A stretch of DNA of 57,391 nt from the NCBI GenBank assembly GCA_964531735.1, contig CAZHGD010000027.1, forward strand, positions 1 to 57,391. The letters run 5' to 3'. Below, piece after piece: positions 8,780-17,848 of this stretch (positions are counted from its first letter, which is position 1; every line of letters starts with the position of its first letter). The notes beneath the pieces are model-generated. The model saw only the letters and a program-made list of their open reading frames with translations, was not told the origin of the DNA and ran no database searches. The position numbers and the translations under genes were made by a program. The stretch is from CAZHGD01 sp964531735. GTDB lineage: Bacteria; Armatimonadota; UBA10988.

Positions 8780-9346
8780 GCGGCCGGCCAAGTGCAGCGT
8801 GAACTCGCGGATGTCCGCCGGCCAGGCACCCACCATGGCTTCCAGCCGCGCCAGGTCACCGGCGAAGAGCGCCCGCGTGGCCTCTTCGTAGCCGGGCCGG
8901 TCGCCGGCCATGGCGGTCATGAAGCGGCTGGCGGCCTCACGCGCCAGGCGGGCCTGCTCGTCGCCGGCCTGTTCGCGCGAGGCCTGCTCCACCAGCCGGC
9001 GTAACGCGGCCGAACTGCCGCTGGGCTGCTGCTCCAGCCACTCCCAGTGGCGCGGCAGGAGCGATACCTCGCGACTGACCACGCCCAGGCGCGGCCGCCC
9101 GGGTCCACGCTTTGGTGGGCCCTCGGCGGCGAACAGCGGATGCTGCGGCAACCGGGCCAGCACCTCGTCGATGGTCCCGCGCAGGTCGAAGTCGACCTGG
9201 CGGCCAGTGCCATCGTCGAACACCAACACCGGTGCCGCCGGCTCGGAACCGAGATGGGCGACCAGTTGGCCGAGCATCGTGCGGACCTCGCCTCCGGCGA
9301 CGCGGCGGTCGCCGGCAAACGCGGTGTAGGTCGTTGAGTCACCCAT
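8750..9346 (-). CDS. DUF2239 family protein
   Basis: The protein (198 residues) matches the DUF2239 pattern known to me: an opening YTAFAGDRRVA, a central PGRPRLGVVSREVSLLPRHW and a following EQQPSGSSAALRRLV segment, then a helical C-terminus. The family has no established function; it is found scattered in soil bacteria. The ATG at 9346 is chosen because GGAGGAGG lies 5 bases upstream; the ATG five codons earlier overlaps that site. Its promoter lies within a long palindrome (9372-9410), so expression is probably controlled by a dedicated repressor not encoded next to it. Confidence 0.85.
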   Translation of the reverse strand: MGDSTTYTAFAGDRRVAGGEVRTMLGQLVAHLGSEPAAPVLVFDDGTGRQVDFDLRGTIDEVLARLPQHPLFAAEGPPKRGPGRPRLGVVSREVSLLPRHWEWLEQQPSGSSAALRRLVEQASREQAGDEQARLAREAASRFMTAMAGDRPGYEEATRALFAGDLARLEAMVGAWPADIREFTLHLAGRASAEDTCPG

Positions 9347-9368
9347 GGTGGCCTCCTCCATGGGTGGT

Positions 9369-9396
9369 ATTATACCCGGGTGATATGTCCGGTCAA
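9369..9396 (-). promoter_or_regulatory. strong sigma-70 promoter of the DUF2239 gene
   Basis: On the minus strand TTGACC (9396-9391) and a perfect TATAAT (9374-9369) are separated by 16 bases. The start codon lies 23 bases after the -10 box. Such an AT-rich box stands out in this GC-rich sequence. Confidence 0.8.
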
Positions 9397-9410
9397 TATG
9401 ATCCGGGTAT
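9372..9410. promoter_or_regulatory. 39-bp palindromic operator overlapping the DUF2239 promoter
   Basis: Two 15-base arms, ATACCCGGGTGATAT (9372-9386) and ATATGATCCGGGTAT (9396-9410), are inverted around a centre at 9391 and match in 13 of 15 positions. One arm covers the -10 box and the other lies just upstream of the -35 box and touches the stop codon of the GH5-like gene. This is the geometry of a repressor operator; the regulator is unknown. Confidence 0.65.
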
Positions 9411-12400
9411 TATTCGCCGGCCAGCTCATACCAGCACGAGGTGCCGGGCAGGTCGGTGGTGAGGTCACCGGCGGTGGCGGGAGACAGCGCCTCGGCGCGT
9501 TGGCCGGACGGGGCCAGGCGCCACGCCCGCAGCGGCGCTGCTTCGGGCCTGCGGGCCAGCCGGACGCGGGCCTTGACCGGCTCGGTCACCACCGGCGTGG
9601 TGCCCACGCTGAGCACCGTGGCCCAGTTGCCCAGGCGGCGAATGCGCTGGCCGGTGTTGCGGGAGCGCGCGGCGGTGCTCAGCAGGATGCGCTGTGACTC
9701 GCGCAGCGGCCGGCCATCGAGGGCCGTGGCGATGACCGCGCAGCGCGCGGTGCCGGCGCTCACCGTGAGCGCGGACAGCTTCACCTCGCGCCCGCTGAGT
9801 TCGCCCACCGCGCCTTGCGAGCGCGGGGTGTCGATGGTCAGCAGCTTGTCGCCGTAGCGCCAGGCGAGTTCGTCGGTGTCGCTGACGAGTTGGTGACCGG
9901 CCAGGTGGTCGGCGGGCCACAGTGACCACTGCGCCGCGGCCGGCCGCAGCCCGCGGGCGAACCACTCCGGATCGGTACCGGTCTCGGCCGGCACGGGCAC
10001 GCGCACCTGCTGAGCCGGGTCGTCGCCGCGCTGGAGCAACAGGTAGGGCTCGGCCGACAGCTTGGCCAGCCGCGGCCGCACGATCAGCGCCGTGGCGCCG
10101 GCGGGTGGCTGGCCGTGCCAGGTGCTCTCGACTCGCGAGAGGAAGGGCAGGACGCGGAACGGCGCGTGGCGCGCGTTGTGCGGCTGGCGCCAACCGATGG
10201 GTGCGCCCCAGCGCGCCGCGTAGGGGTCGTCTGGGTCGTGGACCACGGCCACCCGGCGCCGGGCGGCCTGCACGTCGCCGCGCAGGAACAGCGTGGCCGC
10301 CGCGACCCAGGTGCCGGCGCGCGCCGGATCGGTGTCGGACTGCCAGCGTTCGATGGCCGGCACGACGCGTTCCTGCTCCGCCGTGCCCGGCGCGCGAACC
10401 GGTGTCCAGGCGTAGGACAGCAGCCCGTCCCAGTCCTGGAGCGCTCCATACGCGGCCAGGAACAGCGGCGCCTCGTAGCGGTGCTCATTCGGCCAGGGCG
10501 CGTTCCATTCGGTGTTGACCAGCGCGAGGCCGCTGGTCTTGGCCGTGCTGGTGCGGCTGACCGTGTTCAGCGCCGCCTCGATGCCGAGGGGCGTGAACGG
10601 CGAGAGCGCCAGTTGGGCCGCGTAGTACTGCCGGATGGTGCCGTTGGGGTAGCTCGGGTGCTGCCAGTAGGTGTGCGGGTCGATCCAGTCGTTGGCGGCG
10701 GCGGTGCGAACGGCGGCGGCGGTCTCGCCGATGTCGCCGCTGTTGCCGATGGGTATGCGCACGCCCAGTTCACGCAGGTGGCGGCGCATCTCCTCGGCAT
10801 GGCGCTGGTCGGTCTCGCTGAGGAAGCGGATGGTGTCGTTGAGCCGTGGCTCGCCCAGCCGCTCCTCCGGTCCGCCCTTGGGTTGGCCGATGCTGCCGAT
10901 CTTGGTGAACAGCGGCACGGTGCCAGCCTGCGGGTCTTCGCCGACCGACAGGTAGCGGTCGCCCCAGGTCGCGGCCAGGCGGGCGCGGTCGCCGTAGCGG
11001 CGGACCAGCCACGCGTTCCACTGAGCCTGCGCCTGCTGCGCGATGCCGGGCGGCAGCACGGCCCACTGCCACTCACAGAGCAGCGTGACCTCGTTGAACA
11101 ACTGCAGCAGCGCCAGTTGCGGGTCCGTGGCCAAGGTGAGGCCGGTGTACGGGTTGCGGTGCGTCAGCAGCAGGCGCGCATAGTCACGCTCGATCTGCTG
11201 CAGACGGGCGTCGAAGAACACGCCGCCCTGGACCGAGGTGACCACTGCTGCGTTCCAGGCGGCCTGTTCGGCGAACCCGTCGCCCGGCAGGAAGCGCCGG
11301 TAGCCCCACAGGTCGATGATCACGTAGACGCCGCGCTTCTTCAGCTCGGCCAGGAAGAAGTCGAGGCGGTCCATGTTGGTCGGGCTGAGCGCGAAGCTGT
11401 GGCCCGTGGTCTGGTCGAACACATTGGCCGCGGTCGGCTGGAAGCTCTCGAGGCAATGGAGCCGGACCGCGTTGACGCCGTACTTGGCCAGATGGGCCGC
11501 GATGCGGACCGCGTTGTCGTGATGCGGGAAGCACGGCACCCGGTCGAGGTTGATGCCCCAGAACCGGGCGCGCTGCCCATCGGCGAAGGCCAGGTGCCCA
11601 TCCTTGAGGGTGACGAAGCCGTGCTTGCCCGCCGGTCCGTCGAGCAAGCCACTGGCATCGGTGGCCGTGCCCGGCGTGTCGTCACACCAGGGCATGGTGT
11701 GCTCCAACCAGGTCGGCTCGGCGCCTTCGACGCTGACGTCCAGCGCGTCACCGAACAGGCGCGGCGGCTGGTCCGAGAGAGTCAGCGCCAGCAGCGCCGG
11801 GACGGCCGAGGTGTTCGCGCTGCGATAGGTCAGGCGCGCGATGCGGCGCTCCGGGTGCGGATTGGACCACCACCACACGTGCGTGCCGTACAGGCCGCCT
11901 GACGGCGCAGTGTTGGCCCAGGCGACGAAGCTGTGGTCGCCGTCATCGAGGTGATACCAGTCGCGCAGGTCGGCGCCGCTGCGCAGCTCGATGGTCTCGC
12001 TGGAGCCGTCTTCATACTGCAGGACATAGTGGGCGGCCGTCTGCCCGTCCGGTGCCGGCCAGGCGCAGCATTGCAGCACGTAGAGCGTGGTGGCCGTGGC
12101 GCCGACCGCGATCTCGGCCTGCTCGGGGAAGTAGTCGCGCGGCGCGTGGCCTTTCCAGGCCTGGCCGCGCAAGACGATGCACGAGCGGCCGGCGTTCTGG
12201 GCTGGGTCGATGATGTCGAACGGCACGCCGCGGAAGGTCCGCCGGCCGAGCGGCAGCGCGCGCAGGTCGTTCGGACCGTCGTCGGTCCAGCCGCCGCGAC
12301 GGTCGCCGGCCTGGTCGTCGGCGAAGCCGGTGGTGGCGGCGGCGGCCAGCGAGACCGGGGTGTAGCGCGGTGCGACCGGTGGTTGGTCGCCCGCGTAGAG

Positions 12401-13078
12401 CCGGAACCCGAGCCGGCGCCGGCAACCCGCGCGGGCCGGCAGGTCCTTGCGGTTGTAGAACAAGTAGTTGCGCGCCCAGAACTGCGTGTAGTCGTCCAGG
12501 TGCCAGCCCAGGTCGCTGTCACCGAAGTCGAAGGTCATCGGGCCGGCGGCGGTGGGCACGACACAGCGGCGCACTTCGGCCACCAGGTTGGGCGAGCCGG
12601 GCGCCGAGTGGAAAGCGGCTTCGTGCCGGGTCGCCAGTGTCTCAGCGGTGTAGCGCCCGCCCTCGACAGCGTCGAGGATCACGAACCACTGGCTCTGATG
12701 CGTTCCGGCGCGACCGGGTTCGATGGTGAACTCGAGCCGGTAGTCGACCCAGTCCGGGGTCACGGTAATGACCTTGCGGGCCGCGCCGACGCCGGGCTCG
12801 TCTTCGGCGATGACCGCCTGTCGGCCGGGGCCGACGGTGGTCACCTCGCGGCGGCGGCGCGTGGCCGCCGACGGGAAGACGATCTTCCAGTCGCTGGTCT
12901 GCGAGAGCGCCGGCCGGTCACGCGTGACCACCGGCCGGTGGTCGCACTGGATGGTTGAGCCCCCGCCGTCGTCGACGGTGACCGTGAAGCGGCCGGCGGT
13001 CAGGACCACCGGCTCGGCCATAGCGACCGTCGCGACCAGGGCCAGGAGGGCACCGACCACGCTGTGTTGCCACGCCAT
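9410..13078 (-). CDS. large secreted GH5-like glycoside hydrolase
   Basis: A 1222-residue exported enzyme. Residues 1-21 are a signal peptide ending in AMA. Residues 22 to about 490 are beta-rich accessory modules. A clan GH-A (beta/alpha)8 barrel follows from about 490 to 920, opening with GFVTLKDGHLAFADG and ARFWGINL. Glu663 in LFNE is the expected acid/base and Glu857 in NTEW the nucleophile, both at the ends of barrel strands. The C-terminal 300 residues are beta-sandwich-like. The ATG follows AGGAGGCAGG. It is 36 bases downstream of the URO-D family gene and probably cotranscribed. The substrate is likely a beta-linked polysaccharide or glycoside, not determinable here. Confidence 0.8.
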   Translation of the reverse strand: MAWQHSVVGALLALVATVAMAEPVVLTAGRFTVTVDDGGGSTIQCDHRPVVTRDRPALSQTSDWKIVFPSAATRRRREVTTVGPGRQAVIAEDEPGVGAARKVITVTPDWVDYRLEFTIEPGRAGTHQSQWFVILDAVEGGRYTAETLATRHEAAFHSAPGSPNLVAEVRRCVVPTAAGPMTFDFGDSDLGWHLDDYTQFWARNYLFYNRKDLPARAGCRRRLGFRLYAGDQPPVAPRYTPVSLAAAATTGFADDQAGDRRGGWTDDGPNDLRALPLGRRTFRGVPFDIIDPAQNAGRSCIVLRGQAWKGHAPRDYFPEQAEIAVGATATTLYVLQCCAWPAPDGQTAAHYVLQYEDGSSETIELRSGADLRDWYHLDDGDHSFVAWANTAPSGGLYGTHVWWWSNPHPERRIARLTYRSANTSAVPALLALTLSDQPPRLFGDALDVSVEGAEPTWLEHTMPWCDDTPGTATDASGLLDGPAGKHGFVTLKDGHLAFADGQRARFWGINLDRVPCFPHHDNAVRIAAHLAKYGVNAVRLHCLESFQPTAANVFDQTTGHSFALSPTNMDRLDFFLAELKKRGVYVIIDLWGYRRFLPGDGFAEQAAWNAAVVTSVQGGVFFDARLQQIERDYARLLLTHRNPYTGLTLATDPQLALLQLFNEVTLLCEWQWAVLPPGIAQQAQAQWNAWLVRRYGDRARLAATWGDRYLSVGEDPQAGTVPLFTKIGSIGQPKGGPEERLGEPRLNDTIRFLSETDQRHAEEMRRHLRELGVRIPIGNSGDIGETAAAVRTAAANDWIDPHTYWQHPSYPNGTIRQYYAAQLALSPFTPLGIEAALNTVSRTSTAKTSGLALVNTEWNAPWPNEHRYEAPLFLAAYGALQDWDGLLSYAWTPVRAPGTAEQERVVPAIERWQSDTDPARAGTWVAAATLFLRGDVQAARRRVAVVHDPDDPYAARWGAPIGWRQPHNARHAPFRVLPFLSRVESTWHGQPPAGATALIVRPRLAKLSAEPYLLLQRGDDPAQQVRVPVPAETGTDPEWFARGLRPAAAQWSLWPADHLAGHQLVSDTDELAWRYGDKLLTIDTPRSQGAVGELSGREVKLSALTVSAGTARCAVIATALDGRPLRESQRILLSTAARSRNTGQRIRRLGNWATVLSVGTTPVVTEPVKARVRLARRPEAAPLRAWRLAPSGQRAEALSPATAGDLTTDLPGTSCWYELAGE

Positions 13079-13114
13079 CGTCCTGCCTCCTCGTGGCCGG
13101 CGCCGACCATCGAC

Positions 13115-14170
13115 TCACGCCGACATGACGGTCTCCCAGTAGGCCTCGTAGTTGGCCAGCGGCACGTCGCCCTCGACGCTGTGCATGCCGCAGATGAGGC
13201 CGCCGCGGTCGCGTGCCGCGCGGGCGACCGGGGCCACGTGGGCGCGGACGTCGTCGGGTGTGCCAAAACACATCACACCGGAGTTGTCGAGGCCGCCGAT
13301 GAACGCGAGTCGGCCGTGGTACTCCTCGCTGAGAGCCAGCACGTCCATGCCCGCGCGCGGCTCGATCGGGTTGATGATGTCGACGCCGATCTCGGCCAGG
13401 CACGGCAGCAGCGGGTTGATGTTGCCGTCGCTGTGGAAGAAGAAGTAGCGTGCGCCGGCCGCCTTGCAGCCGGCCACGATGCGCGCGTAGCCGGGCATGA
13501 AGATGCGTTCGAACGCCGGCCGGCTGAAGAAGGGCCCGCTGTTGTAGGCGATGTCGTCCCACATCGACATGCCGACGTCCTTGGTGTCGCCGCCGCGGCG
13601 CAGCGACTCGAGCGCGATGGCCAGCAGATGGTCGGCCATCTTGTCGGCCAGCTCGCGCGCCAGACGGGGATCGGCGGCGATGTCGGTCAGGTACTCCACT
13701 TCGCCGCGCCAGAAAGTCGTGCGCAGGTAGGGCCCGCCGATCTTGGCGAAGCCGGCCAGTTGGTGCCGCCGGCAGTGCTCCACTTGGTGCAGGTAGGACT
13801 CGTAGCGGCGGTCAGCGGCTGGATCCTCGAACTCGGCGGCGAGGATCTCGTCGGCACTCGTGCCCGCGTTGGCCACTACTTCGTAGAAGTAGGCGCCGGG
13901 CCGCTCCCGGATCGTGCGGCCCCACCCGTCGCGGCGGACGACGCCGGCCGGCCCGCTCTCCAGCACCTCCGCGCGCGATGGGAACGGGGTCTCGTCGGCC
14001 GTCGGAATGCCGATGTCGATCCCGTAGTGGCGCTCGATGTCGACTTCGGGCCCGTGTCCGGTCTGGGCATGCCAGGCCGCGGTGAAGGATGCCAGGAACG
14101 GCGTGTCGTGCGGCAGGCGGTCCACCGGGCGGCCCTCGAGTGCGGCCAGGACCCGTTCGCGGCTGGTCAT
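13115..14170 (-). CDS. uroporphyrinogen decarboxylase (URO-D) family protein
   Basis: This 351-residue protein belongs to the URO-D/MtaA/CmuA barrel superfamily: MTSRERVLAAL start, a central FHSDGNINPLLP strand and a IGGLDNSG strand near the end are diagnostic. In cobalamin-dependent methyltransferases the central motif normally holds a His-x-Cys zinc site; here it reads HSDGN, so the thiol ligand is replaced by Asp. True haem-pathway HemE residues are absent. It sits between a PDZ protein and a secreted GH5-like enzyme on the same strand, suggesting a role in sugar or methyl-group metabolism, which is inference. The start is ATG with GGGGAA about 9 bases upstream. Confidence 0.85.
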   Translation of the reverse strand: MTSRERVLAALEGRPVDRLPHDTPFLASFTAAWHAQTGHGPEVDIERHYGIDIGIPTADETPFPSRAEVLESGPAGVVRRDGWGRTIRERPGAYFYEVVANAGTSADEILAAEFEDPAADRRYESYLHQVEHCRRHQLAGFAKIGGPYLRTTFWRGEVEYLTDIAADPRLARELADKMADHLLAIALESLRRGGDTKDVGMSMWDDIAYNSGPFFSRPAFERIFMPGYARIVAGCKAAGARYFFFHSDGNINPLLPCLAEIGVDIINPIEPRAGMDVLALSEEYHGRLAFIGGLDNSGVMCFGTPDDVRAHVAPVARAARDRGGLICGMHSVEGDVPLANYEAYWETVMSA

Positions 14171-14224
14171 CGTGTGTTCCCCGCAGCTACAGCCGGGGTT
14201 CGCCGTGCGGCGCGAGGGTCCTGT

Positions 14225-15484
14225 TCAGTGGACGACGGTCAGCGGGATGCGGCGGAAGACCACACTCGTCCGACTGGCCGGCGCCACGCGCTGGAAGACC
14301 AGGTCGACGCTGTGCGGCTGGGCGCCGGCCGCCAGCGGCGCCCGGGTCTGCCAGTCCCAGATGCTCAGGATGCCGTGCTCGGTGCCGGGGCTGACCGCCT
14401 GCAACTGGCGCCAGGCCTCGGCGATTTCGGCATCATCCAGCTCGGGCCACAGCTCGCGGCGGCCCAGGCGCACGGTCAGCTTCAGCCGGCGCCCGCTGCG
14501 CAGTACCTCACAGGTGATGGTGCTGCCACCGGCGCGAGTGCGCACCAGTTCGCTGAGGCCGTAGGCGTCACCGACCGCCCGGCCGTCGACGGACCACAGC
14601 AGATCGCCGACCTGCAGGCCACCGGCGGCGGCCGGTCCGCCGGGCACCACGCTGTCCAGCACGACCCCGTGCGTCGTGGCCTCAACCGCCGACCGCTCCG
14701 GGTCGGTGTCGCGGCCTTTGACGCCCAGCCAGCCGCCCCAGTCGGGCCGCCACGGATACCGTGCGTAGCGCCAGTCGCGCCCGCCGGGTGTGTCGGGCAG
14801 GCGCAGGTTGACCAGCCGCCAGGAGTCGTCGCTCTCCGGCGGTGCCAGGGCGTAGAGCCGGAGCGACAGGTATGGTCGCTCGGCGCTCGGCGCGGGCGGT
14901 TCCACCTCGCTTTGCAAGGTGCTCTCGATGCCGCGGTAGAGCGGCGGCGGCTCGGTGGCGATGGGCAGCCGGCTGGTCTCTAGGCGCATCAGGGCGGGCG
15001 CGATGGTGTACTGCTGCACCGCGAGCGACACCGGTTGCCCGAGCTGATCGAGCGCCAGCGGCACGATCCGCTCCTCGGGCTGCGGGCGCGGCCCGACGGT
15101 CGCGGTGAACGCGGTCAGGCGCGTGCCACTGCCGGCCGCCAGCGTGACGGTGAGCCAGCTCTCGCTCGGCTGCGCCAGCGCCTGCCAGGCGCGGACGGCC
15201 AGTTCCTGGCCGGTGTCGTCGACGGCGCAGATGTCGCCGAGAACGACGAGGTCGGGCTCGCCGGGACAGTGTAGCACCAGGCGGAAGCGGTCCTCACTGT
15301 CGGCGCGGAGGCGGTCGATCTCGACCAGCTCCACCCGATAGCGACCGGAGACGGCGGTCAGCGGCGGGGTCAACCGGATCCGCTGTTGCAGGCCCGAGAG
15401 GTTGAAGAACAGGGCTTCCGGCGGCGTCGCCGCGGCCGTGGCCGCGGTAGCCGAGCCGAGCAGCCAGGCCAGGAGGAGCTTGCG
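14225..15484 (-). CDS. secreted PDZ-domain protein
   Basis: The product (about 420 residues) has a signal peptide (MRKLLLAWLLGSATAATAAA in the first 20 residues), a beta-rich N-terminal half of unknown family, and a PDZ domain at about 250-345 marked by GGPAAAGGLQVGDLLWSVDGRAV. No protease triad is visible, so it would bind peptides rather than cut them. The GTG at 15485-15487 immediately follows the TAG stop of the anti-sigma-like gene, so the two are translationally coupled; the next ATG-like choices lie too far inside the signal peptide. The arrangement sigma factor, membrane anti-sigma-like protein, PDZ protein recalls envelope-stress modules in which a PDZ partner senses misfolded proteins. 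Confidence 0.7.
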   Translation of the reverse strand, partial: RKLLLAWLLGSATAATAAATPPEALFFNLSGLQQRIRLTPPLTAVSGRYRVELVEIDRLRADSEDRFRLVLHCPGEPDLVVLGDICAVDDTGQELAVRAWQALAQPSESWLTVTLAAGSGTRLTAFTATVGPRPQPEERIVPLALDQLGQPVSLAVQQYTIAPALMRLETSRLPIATEPPPLYRGIESTLQSEVEPPAPSAERPYLSLRLYALAPPESDDSWRLVNLRLPDTPGGRDWRYARYPWRPDWGGWLGVKGRDTDPERSAVEATTHGVVLDSVVPGGPAAAGGLQVGDLLWSVDGRAVGDAYGLSELVRTRAGGSTITCEVLRSGRRLKLTVRLGRRELWPELDDAEIAEAWRQLQAVSPGTEHGILSIWDWQTRAPLAAGAQPHSVDLVFQRVAPASRTSVVFRRIPLTVVH

Positions 15485-15487
15485 CAC

Positions 15488-16159
15488 CTAGAAGTCCACC
15501 GCCGACGGACGCGAGCCGGTCGCGGCCGCGGCCACGCCGATGCCCGCCCGACCAGTGCCGGGATCGAGTTGCACCACCGTGGGCGCCTCGCGCCGGGCGG
15601 GCGGGGTGGCCTCCTCCACCGACCCGTCGGTGCTGTCGGCCGGCGCGGCCGACGGCCGAGGCGCGGCCACGCGAGCGCGATAGCGGACCACTTCGCGGGT
15701 GACCGGTACCTCGACGCGCTGCACCACCGGCACTTCCACGCGGACCGGCACCTCGACGCGCTTCTCGACGGGCACTTCGACCCGCTGCACCTGGACCACC
15801 TCCTTGACCACCTGCCGCGGGAAGGCCCGCGCGCCGGTGAAGCAGCCACCACCGAACAGCAGCGCGGCCAGCGCCGTGGCGAACACCGGCCGCCAGACGG
15901 CCGGCGCCCCGGCCGAGCGCAGCGCAGCCAGTTCGGTGGCCATCTGGGCCTTGAGCGCCTCACGAGCGGCCGGATCCGGGGGCGAAGCCGGATCGTTGGC
16001 GAGCAGCGCCCTCGTCAACTCGGCCACCGCCGCGCTCTCACGCGCCAGGACCGGATCCGCTTGCAGTCGCTGCTCGAGCCAGCGCCGACGCCGCTGGTCG
16101 AGCTGGCCGTTGTGGTAAGCCGGAAGCAGGTGCCGGGCACGCCAAGTGGGGCTGAACAT
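15488..16159 (-). CDS. membrane anti-sigma-like protein with VEVPV repeats
   Basis: The N-terminal 45 residues (HLLPAYHNGQLDQ then a helix) resemble the anti-sigma (ZAS) domain of RskA/RsgI-type regulators, but the zinc-binding cysteines are absent. One transmembrane helix follows at about 90-108, then a periplasmic stretch built of repeated RVEVPV units (about 118-150) and a low-complexity tail. The ATG at 16159 overlaps the sigma gene stop as TGATG. A GTG one codon earlier is also possible. It is predicted to hold the upstream ECF sigma factor at the membrane. The sequence similarity is limited to the short N-terminal motif, so gene order carries much of this call. Confidence 0.65.
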   Translation of the reverse strand: MFSPTWRARHLLPAYHNGQLDQRRRRWLEQRLQADPVLARESAAVAELTRALLANDPASPPDPAAREALKAQMATELAALRSAGAPAVWRPVFATALAALLFGGGCFTGARAFPRQVVKEVVQVQRVEVPVEKRVEVPVRVEVPVVQRVEVPVTREVVRYRARVAAPRPSAAPADSTDGSVEEATPPARREAPTVVQLDPGTGRAGIGVAAAATGSRPSAVDF

Positions 16160-16734
16160 CACGATTCCTCGTCTCCTACACCGAGGGCGCGGCGCAGGTG
16201 CTTGACCGCGTAGTGCAACCGCGAGCCCACGGTGCCCACGGTGCAGCCACAGATCTCGGCCACCTCTTTGTAGCTCAGGCCGTCGTAGTAATGGAGCACC
16301 ACCGCCGCGCGGTGCTCCTCGGACAGTGTGGCCAGCGCGTGGCGCACGTCACTGCGCGTGATCTGCTCCAGGGCCGCTTCGTCCACCCGCTGCGGCGGCT
16401 CGGCGACCTCGCCGCGGTCGGCCTCCTCCAACGGTTGGAGTCGCGTCTCGCGGTGTTGTCGCCGCCGCAGCTCATCGCGCGCCAGGTTGGCGGCGATGGT
16501 GTAGAGCCAGGTCGAGAACTTGGCGCGCGGGCGGTAGCGCGGCAGCGCGCGGATCATGCGCAAGAAGGTCTCCTGCGTCACCTCACAGGCCGTCTCGGGG
16601 TCACCGACCATGCGTTCGACGAAGGCGCACAGGGGCGCATGATAGCGGTCCACCAGGACGTCGACCGCCCCGGCATCGCCGCGCTGGATGCGCACCACCA
16701 GCGCTTGGTCCTGTACCTGGTACGGGTCACCCAT
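16159..16734 (-). CDS. ECF-family RNA polymerase sigma factor
   Basis: A 191-residue sigma-70 factor of the RpoE/ECF type. Region 2 (about 20-90) includes the AxEVTQETFLR core-binding stretch and FSTWLYTIAANLARDELRRR; region 4 (about 130-185) carries the helix-turn-helix YKEVAEICGCTVGTVGSRLHYAVKHLRRAL. The two are joined by an acidic linker. The ATG at 16734 is preferred (AAAGG nine bases upstream) over a TTG seven codons earlier. The downstream anti-sigma-like gene overlaps its stop. The ECF call is secure; the stress it answers is not known. Confidence 0.92.
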   Translation of the reverse strand: MGDPYQVQDQALVVRIQRGDAGAVDVLVDRYHAPLCAFVERMVGDPETACEVTQETFLRMIRALPRYRPRAKFSTWLYTIAANLARDELRRRQHRETRLQPLEEADRGEVAEPPQRVDEAALEQITRSDVRHALATLSEEHRAAVVLHYYDGLSYKEVAEICGCTVGTVGSRLHYAVKHLRRALGVGDEES

Positions 16735-16900
16735 CCGTGCCTTTGCCCGGTTCAACGTGCCGTGCCGGGTGCTTCTTCACGGCGACCGGCGCAGATGAAG
16801 GTGTTCGCTGACGCGAGCCGAACGCCTCTGTGCCGGCCGGCGCTGGGCCGGAACACCGCGGTTGGGCGCACGTCCAACCGGTGACGAGAGGAGCGTGGTC

Positions 16901-17848
16901 ATGGTACGTTGGCGCAACTTGCGGTTCGCGGCGCTGGTGCTGGTCTGGGCCGTCTGCCCGGTCTGGTCCCAGAGCCCCAAGCCTTGTGATGACGCGACCT
17001 ACGCGACCTATAAGGCCCTGTACGACTACGACGCCAAGGCGCCGCTGAACGCCAAGGTGACCAAGTCCACCAAACTCGGCACCACGCAGGTCGATGAGTT
17101 CGAGTTCGACAGCATCAACGGCGAGCGCGTGCCCGGCCTGCTGATCATTCCGCCGTCGCAGAAGAAGCGGCCGGTGGTGCTGGGTCTGCACGGCCTGGGC
17201 GGCAGCAAGGACGACTTCGCGCGCGCCGCGCCGATGATGGGGCTGATGGGCGTGCAGTTCGCCATCCTGGCGCTCGACGCCCAGTACCACGGGGCGCGCA
17301 AGAAGGAGGGCGCCGCGCTGATCAGCAAGGACCTCGAAGCGTCGAAGAAGGCTTTCATTCAGACGGTGGTCGACTACCGGCGCGCACTGGACTACGCCGC
17401 CACCCGGACCGAGTTGAACCTCGAGCGCGTCGGCATCGGCGGGGCCAGCATGGGCGCCATCATGGGCGTCGTGCTGACTGCGGTGGAGCCGCGGGTGACC
17501 ACCTCGGTGCTGGTGGTGGGCGGCGCCGACTGGACCACCATTGCCAAGGAGACGCAACTGCCGGGCGTGCGCCAACTGTGGGCTGATGACCCGAACCTCG
17601 ACTGGGAGGCGTTCCGCAAGACCACCGCGCCGATCGACCCGCTGCACTTTGCGCCCCGGATGGGCGAGCGGCCGATTCTGCTGGTCAACGCCAAGCGCGA
17701 CGAGGTCATCCCGCTGAAGTCGGCGCAACTGCTCCACGAAGTGGCCAAGGGCAAGCCGCTCGAGAAGGAGTGGTACGATTCGGGCCACATCCCGCCGGCC
17801 GAGCAGGTGGGCATGCGGCTGATCACCTGGTTCCAGGAGAACCTGTGA
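16901..17848 (+). CDS. secreted alpha/beta hydrolase (dienelactone-hydrolase-like esterase)
   Basis: The 315-residue protein has a 25-residue signal peptide ending near VWSQS and an alpha/beta-hydrolase fold. Ser183 in GGASMG is the nucleophile; the acid is likely the Asp in NAKRDEVIP and the base His the one in DSGHIPP. LHGLGGSKDD supplies the oxyanion hole region. The ATG at 16901 follows AGAGGAG. The stop codon overlaps the GTG of the next peptidase gene, so both are coupled. Family members cleave esters or lactones; the substrate is not evident. Confidence 0.8.
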   Translation: MVRWRNLRFAALVLVWAVCPVWSQSPKPCDDATYATYKALYDYDAKAPLNAKVTKSTKLGTTQVDEFEFDSINGERVPGLLIIPPSQKKRPVVLGLHGLGGSKDDFARAAPMMGLMGVQFAILALDAQYHGARKKEGAALISKDLEASKKAFIQTVVDYRRALDYAATRTELNLERVGIGGASMGAIMGVVLTAVEPRVTTSVLVVGGADWTTIAKETQLPGVRQLWADDPNLDWEAFRKTTAPIDPLHFAPRMGERPILLVNAKRDEVIPLKSAQLLHEVAKGKPLEKEWYDSGHIPPAEQVGMRLITWFQENL

